Under the pieces are notes generated by a model, which did no database searches, was not told where the DNA came from, and saw only the letters and a program-made list of their open reading frames with translations. The position numbers and the translations under genes are program-made. A stretch of 64,000 nt of DNA from Halomonas sp. QHL1 (GTDB lineage Bacteria > Pseudomonadota > Gammaproteobacteria > Pseudomonadales > Halomonadaceae), in contig NZ_MINL01000001.1 of assembly GCF_001882345.1 (NCBI RefSeq), positions 4,074,887 to 4,138,886 on the forward strand. Reading direction: 5' to 3'. Positions 51,296 to 60,068 of the stretch are shown here, one piece after another (within the stretch, counting starts at the first letter, position 1; every line of letters begins with the position of its first letter).

Positions 51296-52182
51296 GGGCA
51301 AATGTGCCAGAAGTTATCGTCTCTGTCATCGTACCTACCTACCGGGATTGGCATGCCTTGCGCTCTTGTCTAGATGCCTTGAGGGATCAGACTTTGCCGA
51401 CGCAGGAGGTCGAGATCCTCGTGGTTGAGAATGCTGGCGAGAGCCAGCCACACGATTTGACGCTGCCCGGAAATGCTCGGCTCCTCCATGAGTCGGCACC
51501 CGGCTCCTATGCGGCGCGCAACCGTGGCATCGCCGAGGCCCGGGGGGCGGTAATCGCTTTTCTCGATGCGGATTGCCTGCCCGCTGTTGATTGGCTACAG
51601 GCGGGTGTTGAATGTCTGCAGGGGCAACCTGATACTACCATGGTAGGCGGCAATATCGAGTTGACTTATGCAGCACCGCAGTTGACCCCCGCCGAGTGTT
51701 TCGAAAAGGCCTTCGCTTTTCGCCAGGCGCAAAACGCCGCCGATGGCGTGGCAGTAACGGCGAACTTGATCGTGCACCGGCAGGTGGTGGAGGCCGTGGG
51801 TGTCTTCGATGACAACCTGATGTCCGGCGGGGACTTCGAATGGACACGTCGAGCGACCTCAGCAGGTTTCAAACTCGTGTATTGCGATGCGGCTGTGGTA
51901 CGCCATCCAGCTCGCCATTCGTTGGCCTCCCTGGTGCAGAAGGCCCGTCGCGTCTCCACGGGCAGCATGACGCTGCATAACGAGAAACGGCTGCTTCAGG
52001 GGAGCCGTCGAGTCTTGGCCAATATTCTGACGGATCTGCGCGAGTTGTTTCGGCGCTCCGAAATGACCTGGCGGGAGCGTTGGTGGGCGCTCTATGTTAT
52101 GGCCTATCTCAAGTTCGTCAAGCTTCATCAGCGCCTGACCATGACAAGCCGCCCGCATGAAACCAGGAAACTGCCACGTTGA
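51292..52182 (+). CDS. glycosyltransferase family 2 (296 aa)
   Basis: A GT-A inverting transferase: VSVIVPTYRDWHALRSCLDAL at the start, an AARNRGIAEARGAVIAFLDADC segment with the DxD metal site, and GGDFEWTRRATSAG near the catalytic base. It resembles EpsH/WbbL-type transferases for exopolysaccharide. Start ATG 51292 overlaps the previous stop; the stop overlaps the next start (TTGA). No membrane segment. The donor sugar is unknown. Confidence 0.9.
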   Translation: MRANVPEVIVSVIVPTYRDWHALRSCLDALRDQTLPTQEVEILVVENAGESQPHDLTLPGNARLLHESAPGSYAARNRGIAEARGAVIAFLDADCLPAVDWLQAGVECLQGQPDTTMVGGNIELTYAAPQLTPAECFEKAFAFRQAQNAADGVAVTANLIVHRQVVEAVGVFDDNLMSGGDFEWTRRATSAGFKLVYCDAAVVRHPARHSLASLVQKARRVSTGSMTLHNEKRLLQGSRRVLANILTDLRELFRRSEMTWRERWWALYVMAYLKFVKLHQRLTMTSRPHETRKLPR

Positions 52183-52607
52183 AAGTTCTAATGGTTGCCT
52201 CGTTTGGCGGGCACTGGGTGCAGCTGCAGCGGTTGTCGGCACTGCTTGATGCGGAGGATCGCGTGTACGTCTCAACCGCGGATCGGCAGAACGCTGGTGC
52301 CACCTATTACCTTGATGATTTCAGCGTGCACGAGCTATGGCGGGGCGTAATCCAGCTACCCAAGGCGTTCAAGATGGTGCGTGAGTGCCATCCCGACCTG
52401 ATTATCAGTACCGGCGCGGCGCCTGGGCTGCTGGTTCTTTTCGCCGGTTTCCTGCTGCGCAGGAAGACCCTCTGGGTGGATAGCATTGCCAATTGCCGAC
52501 GGCTGTCGCTCTCCGGGCGCGTGGCCAGACTGTTTGCCAGCGAGGTGCTGACCCAATGGCCTGAACTGGCCAGGGGGCGCGTACGCTACCTGGGGAGGCT
52601 GCTTTGA
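52179..52607 (+). CDS. Alg14/PssD-like polysaccharide glycosyltransferase subunit (142 aa)
   Basis: The N-terminal half of a split GT-B enzyme (family 28 type). Seen: VASFGGHWVQLQRLSALLD with the GGH motif, ADRQNAGATY, PDLIISTGAAPGL and a membrane-anchoring hydrophobic segment near LLVLFAGFLL. Bacterial PssD/Cps14F proteins work as a complex with a PssE/Alg13-like partner, which is the next gene. Start is a TTG overlapping the previous stop, and the end overlaps the partner gene. It probably adds the second sugar onto the lipid-linked primer. Confidence 0.85.
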   Translation: MKVLMVASFGGHWVQLQRLSALLDAEDRVYVSTADRQNAGATYYLDDFSVHELWRGVIQLPKAFKMVRECHPDLIISTGAAPGLLVLFAGFLLRRKTLWVDSIANCRRLSLSGRVARLFASEVLTQWPELARGRVRYLGRLL

Positions 52608-53125
52608 GAATACTGTTTGCCGCCGGTACCCAGTTTGCTTTTCCGCGGTTGGATGAGGTGGTATTGAGCGTGGCGCGAGCGCGGCCGTCATGGTCGCTGG
52701 TATATCAAGCGGGCCCCGGCGCCCTGATCCAGGCGCTGTCTCCGTTCACCAATCTGCAAGCGCAGGCGTTGTTCAACGCGGGTGAGTTCAGCGCATTATT
52801 CGATAATGCTGATTTGGTGGTGACGCACGCCGGAATGGGCAATATCATGGCGTGCCTTGAGCAGAGCAAGCCATTTCTGATGCTACCGAGGCTTGCGCGG
52901 TTGGGCGAGCATCGAAATGATCATCAGGTGGATACCGCCGAGGCTATCTCGCGTATCTATGGCGTGCCGTTTTTTCAAGAGGTCGAGCCGCTGGTCGAGG
53001 CTGTGCTCGATGGGCATGCTGCCCTGGCATTGCCTGCCGGGGCGGTGCAACGCATTCACGATGAACGGCAGGCCTTTGGTAAGCAGCTGAATGCACTGAT
53101 TCAGAAACTACAAGGATCGTCATAA
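52604..53125 (+). CDS. Alg13/PssE-like glycosyltransferase subunit (173 aa)
   Basis: The catalytic C-terminal half of the split GT28 enzyme: NADLVVTHAGMGNIMACLEQSKPFLMLPRL then EHRNDHQVDTAEAI, the donor-binding signature (HAG and EHxxDHQ-like). Start is a TTG overlapping the preceding gene, so the two subunits are translationally coupled. Six bases separate it from the WcaJ-like gene. Sugar specificity cannot be read. Confidence 0.88.
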   Translation: MRILFAAGTQFAFPRLDEVVLSVARARPSWSLVYQAGPGALIQALSPFTNLQAQALFNAGEFSALFDNADLVVTHAGMGNIMACLEQSKPFLMLPRLARLGEHRNDHQVDTAEAISRIYGVPFFQEVEPLVEAVLDGHAALALPAGAVQRIHDERQAFGKQLNALIQKLQGSS

Positions 53126-53130
53126 AACTG

Positions 53131-54513
53131 ATGAGAAAAAGTACCTCCGGTTTTGCTGACCGTTACCCTGCACAGTTGATCGTTCCCGTCGTCGATTTCA
53201 TGGCCATCGTAGGCGCTGGCCTGCTGGCCTACTGGCTGCGTTTCGGTACCGTTGAGCTGCATGAACGCTATTGGCTAGCCATTGCCATCATGAGTTTGCT
53301 AGTTATTCTGCTCAATACCGTTCAGGGCGGCTACGAGCGTTGGCGTATCAGCCGTATCTCGTCACTGCTTGGCAAGCTGTGTCTGGTTTGGGCGACGGTG
53401 GCAATCACAGCGGCGTCACTCATTTTCTTTGCCCATGCCGCCGAGCGCTTTTCACGGCTATGGATCGGCTTTACGTTGATGATCTCGTTCGTAGGAGCCG
53501 GCGGCAGTCGTGTCGCGGCACAGCTGTTGCTGCGTCGTGCCCGTCAGTTGGGGCGGTCTCAACGGCTGGTCTTTCTGGTAGGGCCAGGTGAGCAAATTGT
53601 TCGCGTGGCCGAAGGCATGCGTAACTCTCCCGCCGAGGGTTATTCACTGGCAGGCATTGAGCGCATCTCGAAGCCGCCCGATACGGGCTGTTTGAAAAGG
53701 TTGGCGCGCCGCGTGGAAGAGTCGGGAGCGCGGGAAGTGTGGATTTGCGTGCCGCTAGAAATGGGGGGCATGGTGAGTACGATCTTTTATTCGCTACGCC
53801 ATCATACCGCCGAGGTACGCTTTGTGCCGGACTTCAAGGATATGCATTTGCTCAACCATCGAATGAGCGAGGTGGCGGGGCATTTGTCCATCGATCTGAG
53901 TGTTACTCCGATTGATGGAGTTGCACGAATTGCCAAGCGCCTTGAGGACCTGACCCTCGGCACGTTTTTTACGCTACTGGCACTGCCGGTCTGCTTGCTT
54001 ATTGCGGTGTCCATCAAGGCCACATCGCCTGGGCCGGTGCTGTTCAAACAGTATCGCACTGGTGCCAACGGTAAATCGTTCAAAGTCTACAAGTTCCGCA
54101 CCATGGCGGTTCACCAGGAAGAAGGTGGATGTGTTACTCAAGCTTCTAAGGGCGACCCACGGATAACTCGGCTGGGGGCTTTTCTGCGCCGCACCTCCCT
54201 TGATGAGTTGCCGCAGTTCTATAATGTGCTGCAAGGGCGCATGTCGGTCGTGGGGCCCCGGCCGCACGCCCTGGCACACAACGAGTACTATATGGATATC
54301 GTGGAATCCTACATGAAACGACACAAGGTCAAGCCTGGGATTACCGGTTGGGCCCAGGTTAACGGCCTTCGTGGTGAGACGGACACCGTGGAAAAGATGG
54401 AGGGCCGAGTTCAGTGCGACCTCTGGTACATTGACAATTGGTCACTGTGGCTGGATCTTCGAATCGTCGCTCTGACGATCTTCAAAGGTTTTGTTAACCC
54501 GAATGCCTACTGA
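53131..54513 (+). CDS. undecaprenyl-phosphate sugar-1-phosphate transferase, WcaJ/WbaP type (460 aa)
   Basis: Initiates polysaccharide assembly by placing the first sugar phosphate on the lipid carrier. Residues 1-115 hold four membrane helices, then a CoA-binding-like domain, another helix near 275-290, and the catalytic PGT domain with GPVLFKQYRTGANGKSFKVYKFRTM, a DELPQFYNVLQGRMSVVGPRP block and KPGITGWAQVNGLRGETDT, ending MEGRVQCDLWYIDNWS. This is the full WcaJ layout. It is the last gene before a strong terminator. Confidence 0.95.
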   Translation: MRKSTSGFADRYPAQLIVPVVDFMAIVGAGLLAYWLRFGTVELHERYWLAIAIMSLLVILLNTVQGGYERWRISRISSLLGKLCLVWATVAITAASLIFFAHAAERFSRLWIGFTLMISFVGAGGSRVAAQLLLRRARQLGRSQRLVFLVGPGEQIVRVAEGMRNSPAEGYSLAGIERISKPPDTGCLKRLARRVEESGAREVWICVPLEMGGMVSTIFYSLRHHTAEVRFVPDFKDMHLLNHRMSEVAGHLSIDLSVTPIDGVARIAKRLEDLTLGTFFTLLALPVCLLIAVSIKATSPGPVLFKQYRTGANGKSFKVYKFRTMAVHQEEGGCVTQASKGDPRITRLGAFLRRTSLDELPQFYNVLQGRMSVVGPRPHALAHNEYYMDIVESYMKRHKVKPGITGWAQVNGLRGETDTVEKMEGRVQCDLWYIDNWSLWLDLRIVALTIFKGFVNPNAY

Positions 54514-54562
54514 GTCGTAAATTGCATTCGCGACAGGTTAAGGTTGATTTGTTTGATGCTAG

Positions 54563-54592
54563 AATGGCCAGCTTTTGAGCTGGCCATTTTTG
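54563..54592 (+). terminator. intrinsic terminator at the end of the glycosyltransferase operon
   Basis: AATGGCCAGCT / AGCTGGCCATT with a four-base loop followed by TTT. It lies 50 bases after the WcaJ-like gene and precedes the ligase gene, which probably has its own promoter or is read through by RfaH-modified polymerase. Confidence 0.8.
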
Positions 54593-54631
54593 ATTCTGGC
54601 CTCCTATTTTTTTGGATACACCATAATCGCT

Positions 54632-55873
54632 ATGACTTTCTCTTCTTCGATAGAGACGTTAACCCCCATGCATCTTTATACCAGCCTATCGGTTTTTCTG
54701 TTGGGCGCCATTGCCCTGGTTGTGCCTTCCGGATATTCGGTGGGGGCCGTGCTGCTCTTGATGGGCAGCATCACATTGCTCATCAAGCAGCCAGCACTTA
54801 GTTTGAAACGCCAGGACTGGCTGGTAATTGTTGCTTTAGTTGTTTATGCCGCCAGCGGCATGCTAGCAGCTTGGTGGGATGGCCAAGGCACGCGAGGCAT
54901 CGACAAACCTATACGCTTCCTGTTGGCCGTGCCCGCCATGTTGCTGATAATAGCTTACCCGCCACGATTAAGCTGGCTTTGGAGCGGCCTAGCCATTGGT
55001 GCCATCGGTGCCGGAACTTGGGCTGGCTGGCAGAAGCTCGTCGAAGGGGAGTGGCGGGCTACTGGTTATACTCATGTCATTCAGTTTGGCAATCTGAGCA
55101 TGCTGATGGGGATTCTGTGTTTGGCTGGGCTAGGTTGGGCGGTAGCGCAACCTAGACGCAAGAGCTGGATAGCATTGTTATTGGTGGGGGCATTAGCAGG
55201 CGTATTCGGGTCGCTGTTCTCAGGTAGTCGTGGGGGCTGGGTCGGTTTGCCGTTTGTCTTGCTTGTGCTCTACCGTGGCTATGGTCGCCATTTGCCGAGT
55301 GTTTTGAAGATTGGGGCGTTGCTAGCGGTTGTGATAGGGGGGGGCCTAATGTATTTCGTACCACAAACCGGTGTGCAACTCCGAGTTCATGAAGCATTTA
55401 ATGATGTTGCGCTTTACGTGTCGGGTGAAAGCCGGACGACTTCAGTCGGCGCTCGCTTTGAGATGTGGAAAGGTGCTTATCAGCTAATACTAGAAAAGCC
55501 ATTCACCGGTTGGGGCGAAAATGGATATAAGCAAGGTATGCAAATTTTGGCGGATGAGGGTGTGGTTAATGAGGTCGTGACAAAATATGGTCATGCGCAC
55601 AATGAGTTTATAGATGCATTTGCTAAGCGAGGCATGATTGGCCTTGCCATATTGCTGGTTCTATTTCTTGTCCCTATGCGTCTCTTTGCATCGCAAATAA
55701 CGGCGGATAATCTTGAGTTGCGCGCGCTGGCTGTGGCAGGAGTGCTACTACCGGTGGCCTACATTGACTTTGGACTCACCCAGGTGTTTTTAACCCATAA
55801 CAGTGGGGTAATGATGTATGCCTTTTTGCTTGCCGTGCTATGGGGGTGTTTCTCGGTGCGCACTAGGGGATGA
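54632..55873 (+). CDS. O-antigen ligase / polymerase family membrane protein (413 aa)
   Basis: Either a WaaL-type ligase or a Wzy-type polymerase, acting on the periplasmic face on lipid-linked glycan. Ten to twelve hydrophobic helices are apparent. The Wzy_C domain is visible as GSLFSGSRGGWVGLPFVLL and the large periplasmic loop ends in GWGENGYKQGMQ and HAHNEFIDAFAKRGMIG with the conserved His. The frame begins at 54575, inside the terminator stem, so I prefer ATG 54632 (alternative 54668); neither has a strong ribosome site. It is the last gene of the locus. Ligase versus polymerase cannot be decided by eye. Confidence 0.88.
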   Translation: MTFSSSIETLTPMHLYTSLSVFLLGAIALVVPSGYSVGAVLLLMGSITLLIKQPALSLKRQDWLVIVALVVYAASGMLAAWWDGQGTRGIDKPIRFLLAVPAMLLIIAYPPRLSWLWSGLAIGAIGAGTWAGWQKLVEGEWRATGYTHVIQFGNLSMLMGILCLAGLGWAVAQPRRKSWIALLLVGALAGVFGSLFSGSRGGWVGLPFVLLVLYRGYGRHLPSVLKIGALLAVVIGGGLMYFVPQTGVQLRVHEAFNDVALYVSGESRTTSVGARFEMWKGAYQLILEKPFTGWGENGYKQGMQILADEGVVNEVVTKYGHAHNEFIDAFAKRGMIGLAILLVLFLVPMRLFASQITADNLELRALAVAGVLLPVAYIDFGLTQVFLTHNSGVMMYAFLLAVLWGCFSVRTRG

Positions 55874-56066
55874 TTGAGGGAGAGTTGCCATTTCATGTAA
55901 ATGGTTTCTTACATCTCGTTGAACAATTCTCTACGCAAGATTAATTAATAGTGCAGTAGAATTTATAGGCTCCAGCTAATAGCTGGGCTAATCAATAGGC
56001 CAGCAGGAAACTTAAAGGGAGGTTTGCTGCACATAATAATGGCCGATAATTATTCAAGGGAAAACG

Positions 56067-56750
56067 ATGCTTAAAATGAAAAAAACACTCTGCTTAGTCG
56101 GCAGTGCTTTGGCGTTGACATTGATTGCCAGTAATAGCTTCGCGTTTGATAAAAAAGTAACGGTTTCTGCTATCGCCGGTACCACGGGGTTCGGGGCAGA
56201 TGCCTCTTGGCGTTTCCATGAAAACCTAGCTGTTACCGCACGCTATACAGACGGCTTGGATTTAGATACTGATTTTGATGAAGATGGCGTGAACTACAAC
56301 GCTGACTTTGGAATGAAGGCGTCTAGCGTCAAAATGGATTATTTCCCCTTCGGCGGCCGGTTCTTCCTATCGGCAGGCATCATGATGCCGGATATCGAAG
56401 CGAATGTGGTTGGTACGCCAGATGACGGCAGTACGTATGAAATTAACGATAATACTTATACTGCCACTGAGATTGGTTCAGTCGTGGGTAGCGCTACCGT
56501 TTCGGATGGTACCCAACCTTATGTGGGCCTTGGGTGGCGCAGTTCGCACCAGAGCGGGCTTTCGTTTTTCTCCGAGTTCGGTGTTGTAGCGACCAACGTT
56601 GACGTATCTCTGAGCACTACCCGTAACTTGGAAGCGCTGAACCCGCAGCTTCAGGAGGATATTCGTGCTGAAGAGCAAAGCCTCAAAGATGATATCGATA
56701 AGCTACCAGTGTTCCCCGTTGCTGTCCTGGGCGTTTCTTACACGTTTTAA
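56067..56750 (+). CDS. putative outer-membrane beta-barrel protein (227 aa)
   Basis: A Sec signal peptide (KMKKTLCLVGSALALT to about NSFA) is followed by a chain of short amphipathic strands, GFGADASWRFHENLAVTARYT type, and a C-terminal VAVLGVSYTF ending in aromatic Phe, the outer-membrane insertion signal. I see no enzyme motif and no plug. It may be an OmpW/MipA-like or short barrel protein. The start follows AAGGGAAAACG. Standing alone with a terminator downstream, it is probably monocistronic. Confidence 0.7.
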   Translation: MLKMKKTLCLVGSALALTLIASNSFAFDKKVTVSAIAGTTGFGADASWRFHENLAVTARYTDGLDLDTDFDEDGVNYNADFGMKASSVKMDYFPFGGRFFLSAGIMMPDIEANVVGTPDDGSTYEINDNTYTATEIGSVVGSATVSDGTQPYVGLGWRSSHQSGLSFFSEFGVVATNVDVSLSTTRNLEALNPQLQEDIRAEEQSLKDDIDKLPVFPVAVLGVSYTF

Positions 56751-56815
56751 GCTTTAAAGCTTGTGGTTTATTTGCCGCTAGCTAATAACTGACTTTTAAG
56801 ATAGACAGACTGTAT

Positions 56816-56855
56816 CGCCCGTCATCACCTCATAAGTGGTGGCGGGCGTTTTTGT
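56816..56855 (+). terminator. intrinsic terminator after the outer-membrane barrel gene
   Basis: The stem CGCCCGTCATCACCT / AGTGGTGGCGGGCG with a short loop is followed by TTTTTG. Confidence 0.85.
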
Positions 56856-56929
56856 TTATTTTTATTGCATTTATAGGCTGTTGTTAGTTTTAAATAATAC
56901 TTATTCGGACACTGCTTGGAGAGCTGACG

Positions 56930-58363
56930 ATGGCGATAAAGCCCAAGACAACTTCTCTATCAACTATCATCCATCATGGCGGTGCCAGTGGCGTTACCGG
57001 TAGTTGTCATCAGCTTATTGTTAATAGTGAGTCTTCACTATTAATCGATTGTGGTCTGTTTCAAGGCGAAGACGCACAGCAGGATAGTTTCGATCAGCTC
57101 ACTGTCGATTTTGATATTTCAACGATAAAAGCCTTGGTCATTACCCATGTTCATATTGACCATGTGGGGCGGTTGCCTTATTTACTGGCGGCTGGATTCT
57201 CTGGTCCCATTTTGTGCTCGAAGCCTTCGGCTAAGCTATTGCCGTTGGTGATTGAAGATGCGTTGAAAATTGGCTTTACCCGAGATGTTAGTTTAATTGC
57301 CCAGTTTTTAGAGCGGATCGAGCAGCAGTTGGTGCCGTTGGATTATGCCAAATGGCACACCGTGGAGGCTACGCCCTCTACCTCCATGAAGGTAAAGCTT
57401 CAGCGCGCAGGGCATATTCTGGGTTCTAGCTATGTGGAAGTCGCATTACGGGAACACCCTTCAAATCGTCGTGAGCGGGTGGTGTTCTCCGGCGATTTGG
57501 GAGCGGCCAATTCTCCCTTACTACCCGCGCCTAAATCGCCATCTAAAGCAGATGTTTTAGTGCTTGAATCAACTTATGGCAATCGACTACACGAAGGACG
57601 TGATGAGAGGACAACCCTCTTAAAGCGGGCTATAGAACAGGCGTTAGAAAATAAAGGTACGGTCATTATTCCTGCTTTTAGCATAGGCCGAACCCAAGAG
57701 CTGCTTTACGAGTTGGAGGGGATTATTCATCGTGCGGGGAATGATTCGCTCTGGCAGTCGCTGGAGATTATCGTCGATTCGCCCCTAGCCGCACGATTCA
57801 CGCGAGTCTATCGCGACTTAAAACCATTCTGGGATGATGAAGCGCAGAAGCGCTTGAGGGCAGGGCGGCATCCGCTCAATTTTGATGCGCTGTATACCGT
57901 GGATAGTCATGAAACGCATGAGCAAACGGTACGCTATTTAGCCGAAAGCGGTAGGCCTGCCGTGGTTATTGCCGCCAGCGGAATGTGCGCAGGTGGCCGG
58001 GTAGTGAACTATTTAAAAGCCATGCTGGGTGATCCACGCCATCAGGTGCTATTTGTAGGCTACCAGGGTGCGGGCACACCGGGGCGTGATATCCAGCGCT
58101 TCGGGCCGCAGGGCGGTTGGGTAATGTTAGATGGTGAACGTTATGATATCCGCGCGGGTGTGACCACAATCAGTGGTTACTCCGCTCACGCTGATCAGCG
58201 GGATCTATTGAGCTTTATCAAGCGAATGCGCCATTGGCCCAGGGAGATTCGCCTTGTGCATGGTGATGATGCGGCCAAGCAAGCACTTAAAACCGCCATT
58301 GAGACAATGGCGGTTAAGCATCGGCGCTCGGTAACAGTGGATTTGCCTGAGAATTCTTCGTAG
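56930..58363 (+). CDS. MBL-fold beta-CASP RNase-like protein (477 aa)
   Basis: A metallo-beta-lactamase hydrolase with a beta-CASP insertion, as in RNA-processing exonucleases of the CPSF/YSH1 type. Zinc ligands lie in ITHVHIDHVGRLPY (HxHxDH), GHILGSSYVEV, FSGDLGAANSP and the C-terminal SGYSAHADQRDLL; the beta-CASP insert includes the AFSIGRTQELLYELE and the IAASGMCAGGRVVNYL segment. Length is normal. In proteobacteria such genes often lie apart from other RNA genes and their targets are poorly known. Start ATG 56930 follows TGGAGAGC. A copy of the palindromic repeat follows the stop. Confidence 0.92.
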   Translation: MAIKPKTTSLSTIIHHGGASGVTGSCHQLIVNSESSLLIDCGLFQGEDAQQDSFDQLTVDFDISTIKALVITHVHIDHVGRLPYLLAAGFSGPILCSKPSAKLLPLVIEDALKIGFTRDVSLIAQFLERIEQQLVPLDYAKWHTVEATPSTSMKVKLQRAGHILGSSYVEVALREHPSNRRERVVFSGDLGAANSPLLPAPKSPSKADVLVLESTYGNRLHEGRDERTTLLKRAIEQALENKGTVIIPAFSIGRTQELLYELEGIIHRAGNDSLWQSLEIIVDSPLAARFTRVYRDLKPFWDDEAQKRLRAGRHPLNFDALYTVDSHETHEQTVRYLAESGRPAVVIAASGMCAGGRVVNYLKAMLGDPRHQVLFVGYQGAGTPGRDIQRFGPQGGWVMLDGERYDIRAGVTTISGYSAHADQRDLLSFIKRMRHWPREIRLVHGDDAAKQALKTAIETMAVKHRRSVTVDLPENSS

Positions 58364-58400
58364 GGCTGTTTAATCAATTTACAGCTCATGCCATATGAAC

Positions 58401-58488
58401 TGTCATCGCGAGCGAAGCGTGGCGATCTGGGTTTTGTGCCGCCACAGCAGGTTGAGATTGCCGCGTCGCTGCGCTCCTCGCAATGACA
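58401..58488. repeat. REP/BIME-like palindromic repeat, inverted copy
   Basis: A copy of the family described at 24755-25093 in a different arrangement: the variant end (TGTCATCGCGAGCGAAGCGT) comes first and the AGATTGCCGCG, TCGCTGCGCTCC and TCGCAATGACA end last, so it is reversed relative to the others. It fills most of the gap between the beta-CASP gene and the FlgO-type gene. Confidence 0.85.
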
Positions 58489-58549
58489 TATAGTTAGGCT
58501 ACTCGTAATGACATGTGAGAAAGCTCCTCCCCAAGGCATTTTTAATTGC

Positions 58550-59140
58550 TCACCAACCCCCTTGGCCTTCTAACAAGCTGCGGGTGTTGTTATTTAGCGG
58601 CAGGCGGAAATCAGCGCTGCCAAGCACCATGGCATCGCCTGCCCGCACTACCCGAGCACTCACATAGACGTAGTCCTGGCCTTGGGCATAGGTGCCCATC
58701 AATATTGATCGTGCGTTGTGTTGGGCGGTTAAACGCTGAACTTGCCGTGAAAGAATCAACTCCCCTACGCGCTCTTCGATAAACATGCTGTCGCGCATTT
58801 TTACTTCACGTACCTGCATGCCCTGGCGGGACAGTGCGGACGCCATAATTTCAGAGCTGATACGCCCAAGCGTGGATGACTGGCTTAGATTGTCGATGCT
58901 CACAAAGGTGGCGGCAATCATGGGGCTATAGCGTTTTATCTCTGGATTGCTGGCAACCATCTGCTCGGCAGCGGCATGAACCAATTCAGAAAGATCGGGT
59001 TCCGGTTCGGCAGCTGTGTTGTTAGCATTGCCCATCGCGCTACAGCCCGCCAGTAACAGTAGCGTCATGCCAATGGCCATCCCACGGGTAGCATGGCTGA
59101 TAGAGCGGGCGCGCCGAGCGGCGAAAAGTGTGATCAGCAT
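58550..59140 (-). CDS. FlgO-family outer-membrane lipoprotein (196 aa)
   Basis: A lipoprotein signal peptide ends in the lipobox LLLAGC near residue 30. The mature part has the FlgO-type fold: PDLSELVHAAAEQMV, ATFVSIDNLSQSSTLGRISSEI, a conserved MRDSMFIEERVGELILSR and VYVSARVVRAGDAMVLGSADF. In Vibrio FlgO is an outer-membrane protein of flagellar stability. The start at ATG 59140 lies 4 bases after the stop of the preceding gene; the frame extends to 59275 but overlaps that gene. It is the second gene of a two-gene operon. A flagellar role here is not certain because no flagellar operon is adjacent. Confidence 0.8.
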   Translation of the reverse strand: MLITLFAARRARSISHATRGMAIGMTLLLLAGCSAMGNANNTAAEPEPDLSELVHAAAEQMVASNPEIKRYSPMIAATFVSIDNLSQSSTLGRISSEIMASALSRQGMQVREVKMRDSMFIEERVGELILSRQVQRLTAQHNARSILMGTYAQGQDYVYVSARVVRAGDAMVLGSADFRLPLNNNTRSLLEGQGGW

Positions 59141-59144
59141 GAAG

Positions 59145-59882
59145 TTACCACGTATCAGTAAGGGGAACGGTGGGCGTGCTAGGTGCCTGGGGCACGCGGT
59201 GAGGGGCATATTGACGACGATCACCGGCATTAATGTAGTAAATGTTGGACGAAGAGTAGAGAATTCGTTCGCCATCGATAATTTGCGTCGTCACGATGAT
59301 CTCTTCGTTACCGGTGTGCGTCCAACTACCGCTGGTGGTATCGGCAATCATGGCGGCGGGGATTAACCCCAGTGCAGGTTCGGCCCACTGGTTATACGGA
59401 ATTGTTGCTACCGCGATGCCCGCGGTAAGTGCGGTGAAAGCGCCGATGGGCGGGCGGACAAAACCGCGATCACGGTGTTCGACAACTTCGACATCGAAGG
59501 TGATATTGGCGCTGTTGGCAGTCGGAACGGTGGTAAGGTTGGCGCCCCGCGAGACCAGCTCGCTGGTCAGCAGCGCGCGAAAGCCACGCTCAAATTCACC
59601 GCCGCTGTATGCGTGCAGTGCTTCATTGTCTGGTTCGCTAATGTGTAAATCGCGATTGCGAACACGCTCACGTTGCAAAATGCTGGTAGCTTCATGGCGG
59701 GCTAGCACATCCCAGTGATGGGCTGCCTGCATACGCTGCTGTTCTGTATAAGGGTAGGTGGTGGCTATCGGCGCTTGGGATGTATTGGCATAAAAGCAGC
59801 CGCTTAGCATTAAGCTTGCCAGCCCCAAGCTCACAGGACGTATGAAATAGGGTAATGGAAATAATCGGGGACGGGTGCGCAC
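59145..59882 (-). CDS. lipoprotein, partner of the FlgO-family protein (245 aa)
   Basis: The signal peptide ends in the lipobox LMLSGC at about residue 29, so the protein is anchored in the envelope. The body has beta-strand-rich segments (ANITFDVEVVEHRDRGF, EIIVTTQIIDGERILYSS) and a possible membrane-inserting or hydrophobic stretch near ALTAGIAVATI. Unrecognised family. It starts with GTG 59882, with GGA upstream, and lies directly before the FlgO-type gene with a four-base gap, so the two probably form an envelope complex. A divergent MotB-like gene begins 186 bases away. Confidence 0.7.
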   Translation of the reverse strand: MRTRPRLFPLPYFIRPVSLGLASLMLSGCFYANTSQAPIATTYPYTEQQRMQAAHHWDVLARHEATSILQRERVRNRDLHISEPDNEALHAYSGGEFERGFRALLTSELVSRGANLTTVPTANSANITFDVEVVEHRDRGFVRPPIGAFTALTAGIAVATIPYNQWAEPALGLIPAAMIADTTSGSWTHTGNEEIIVTTQIIDGERILYSSSNIYYINAGDRRQYAPHRVPQAPSTPTVPLTDTW

Positions 59883-59930
59883 CTGGTGGTTCCTTTTTCG
59901 CTACAAAACGGCTTTTGATAGACTGTTCGC

Positions 59931-60026
59931 CATGCTTAGTTTGCCATGCCTAATTCGACGTACCTAATTTGATGTGCCTAGTTTTAAGTATCTGATTTTA
60001 AGTAACTGATTTGATATACCTAGCTA
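59931..60026. repeat. degenerate tandem repeat, about 14-base units
   Basis: About seven imperfect copies of a unit like ATGCCTAATTTGA follow each other (CATGCTTAGTTTG, CATGCCTAATTCG, CGTACCTAATTTG, TGTGCCTAGTTTTA, GTATCTGATTTTA, GTAACTGATTTG, TATACCTAGCTAG), between divergent lipoprotein and MotB-like genes. It may contain the promoters of both; the unit has no known binding motif. Confidence 0.55.
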
Positions 60027-60068
60027 GATCGGCCACGAGGTTAAAAACTTTAATGAGCGATAACACCA

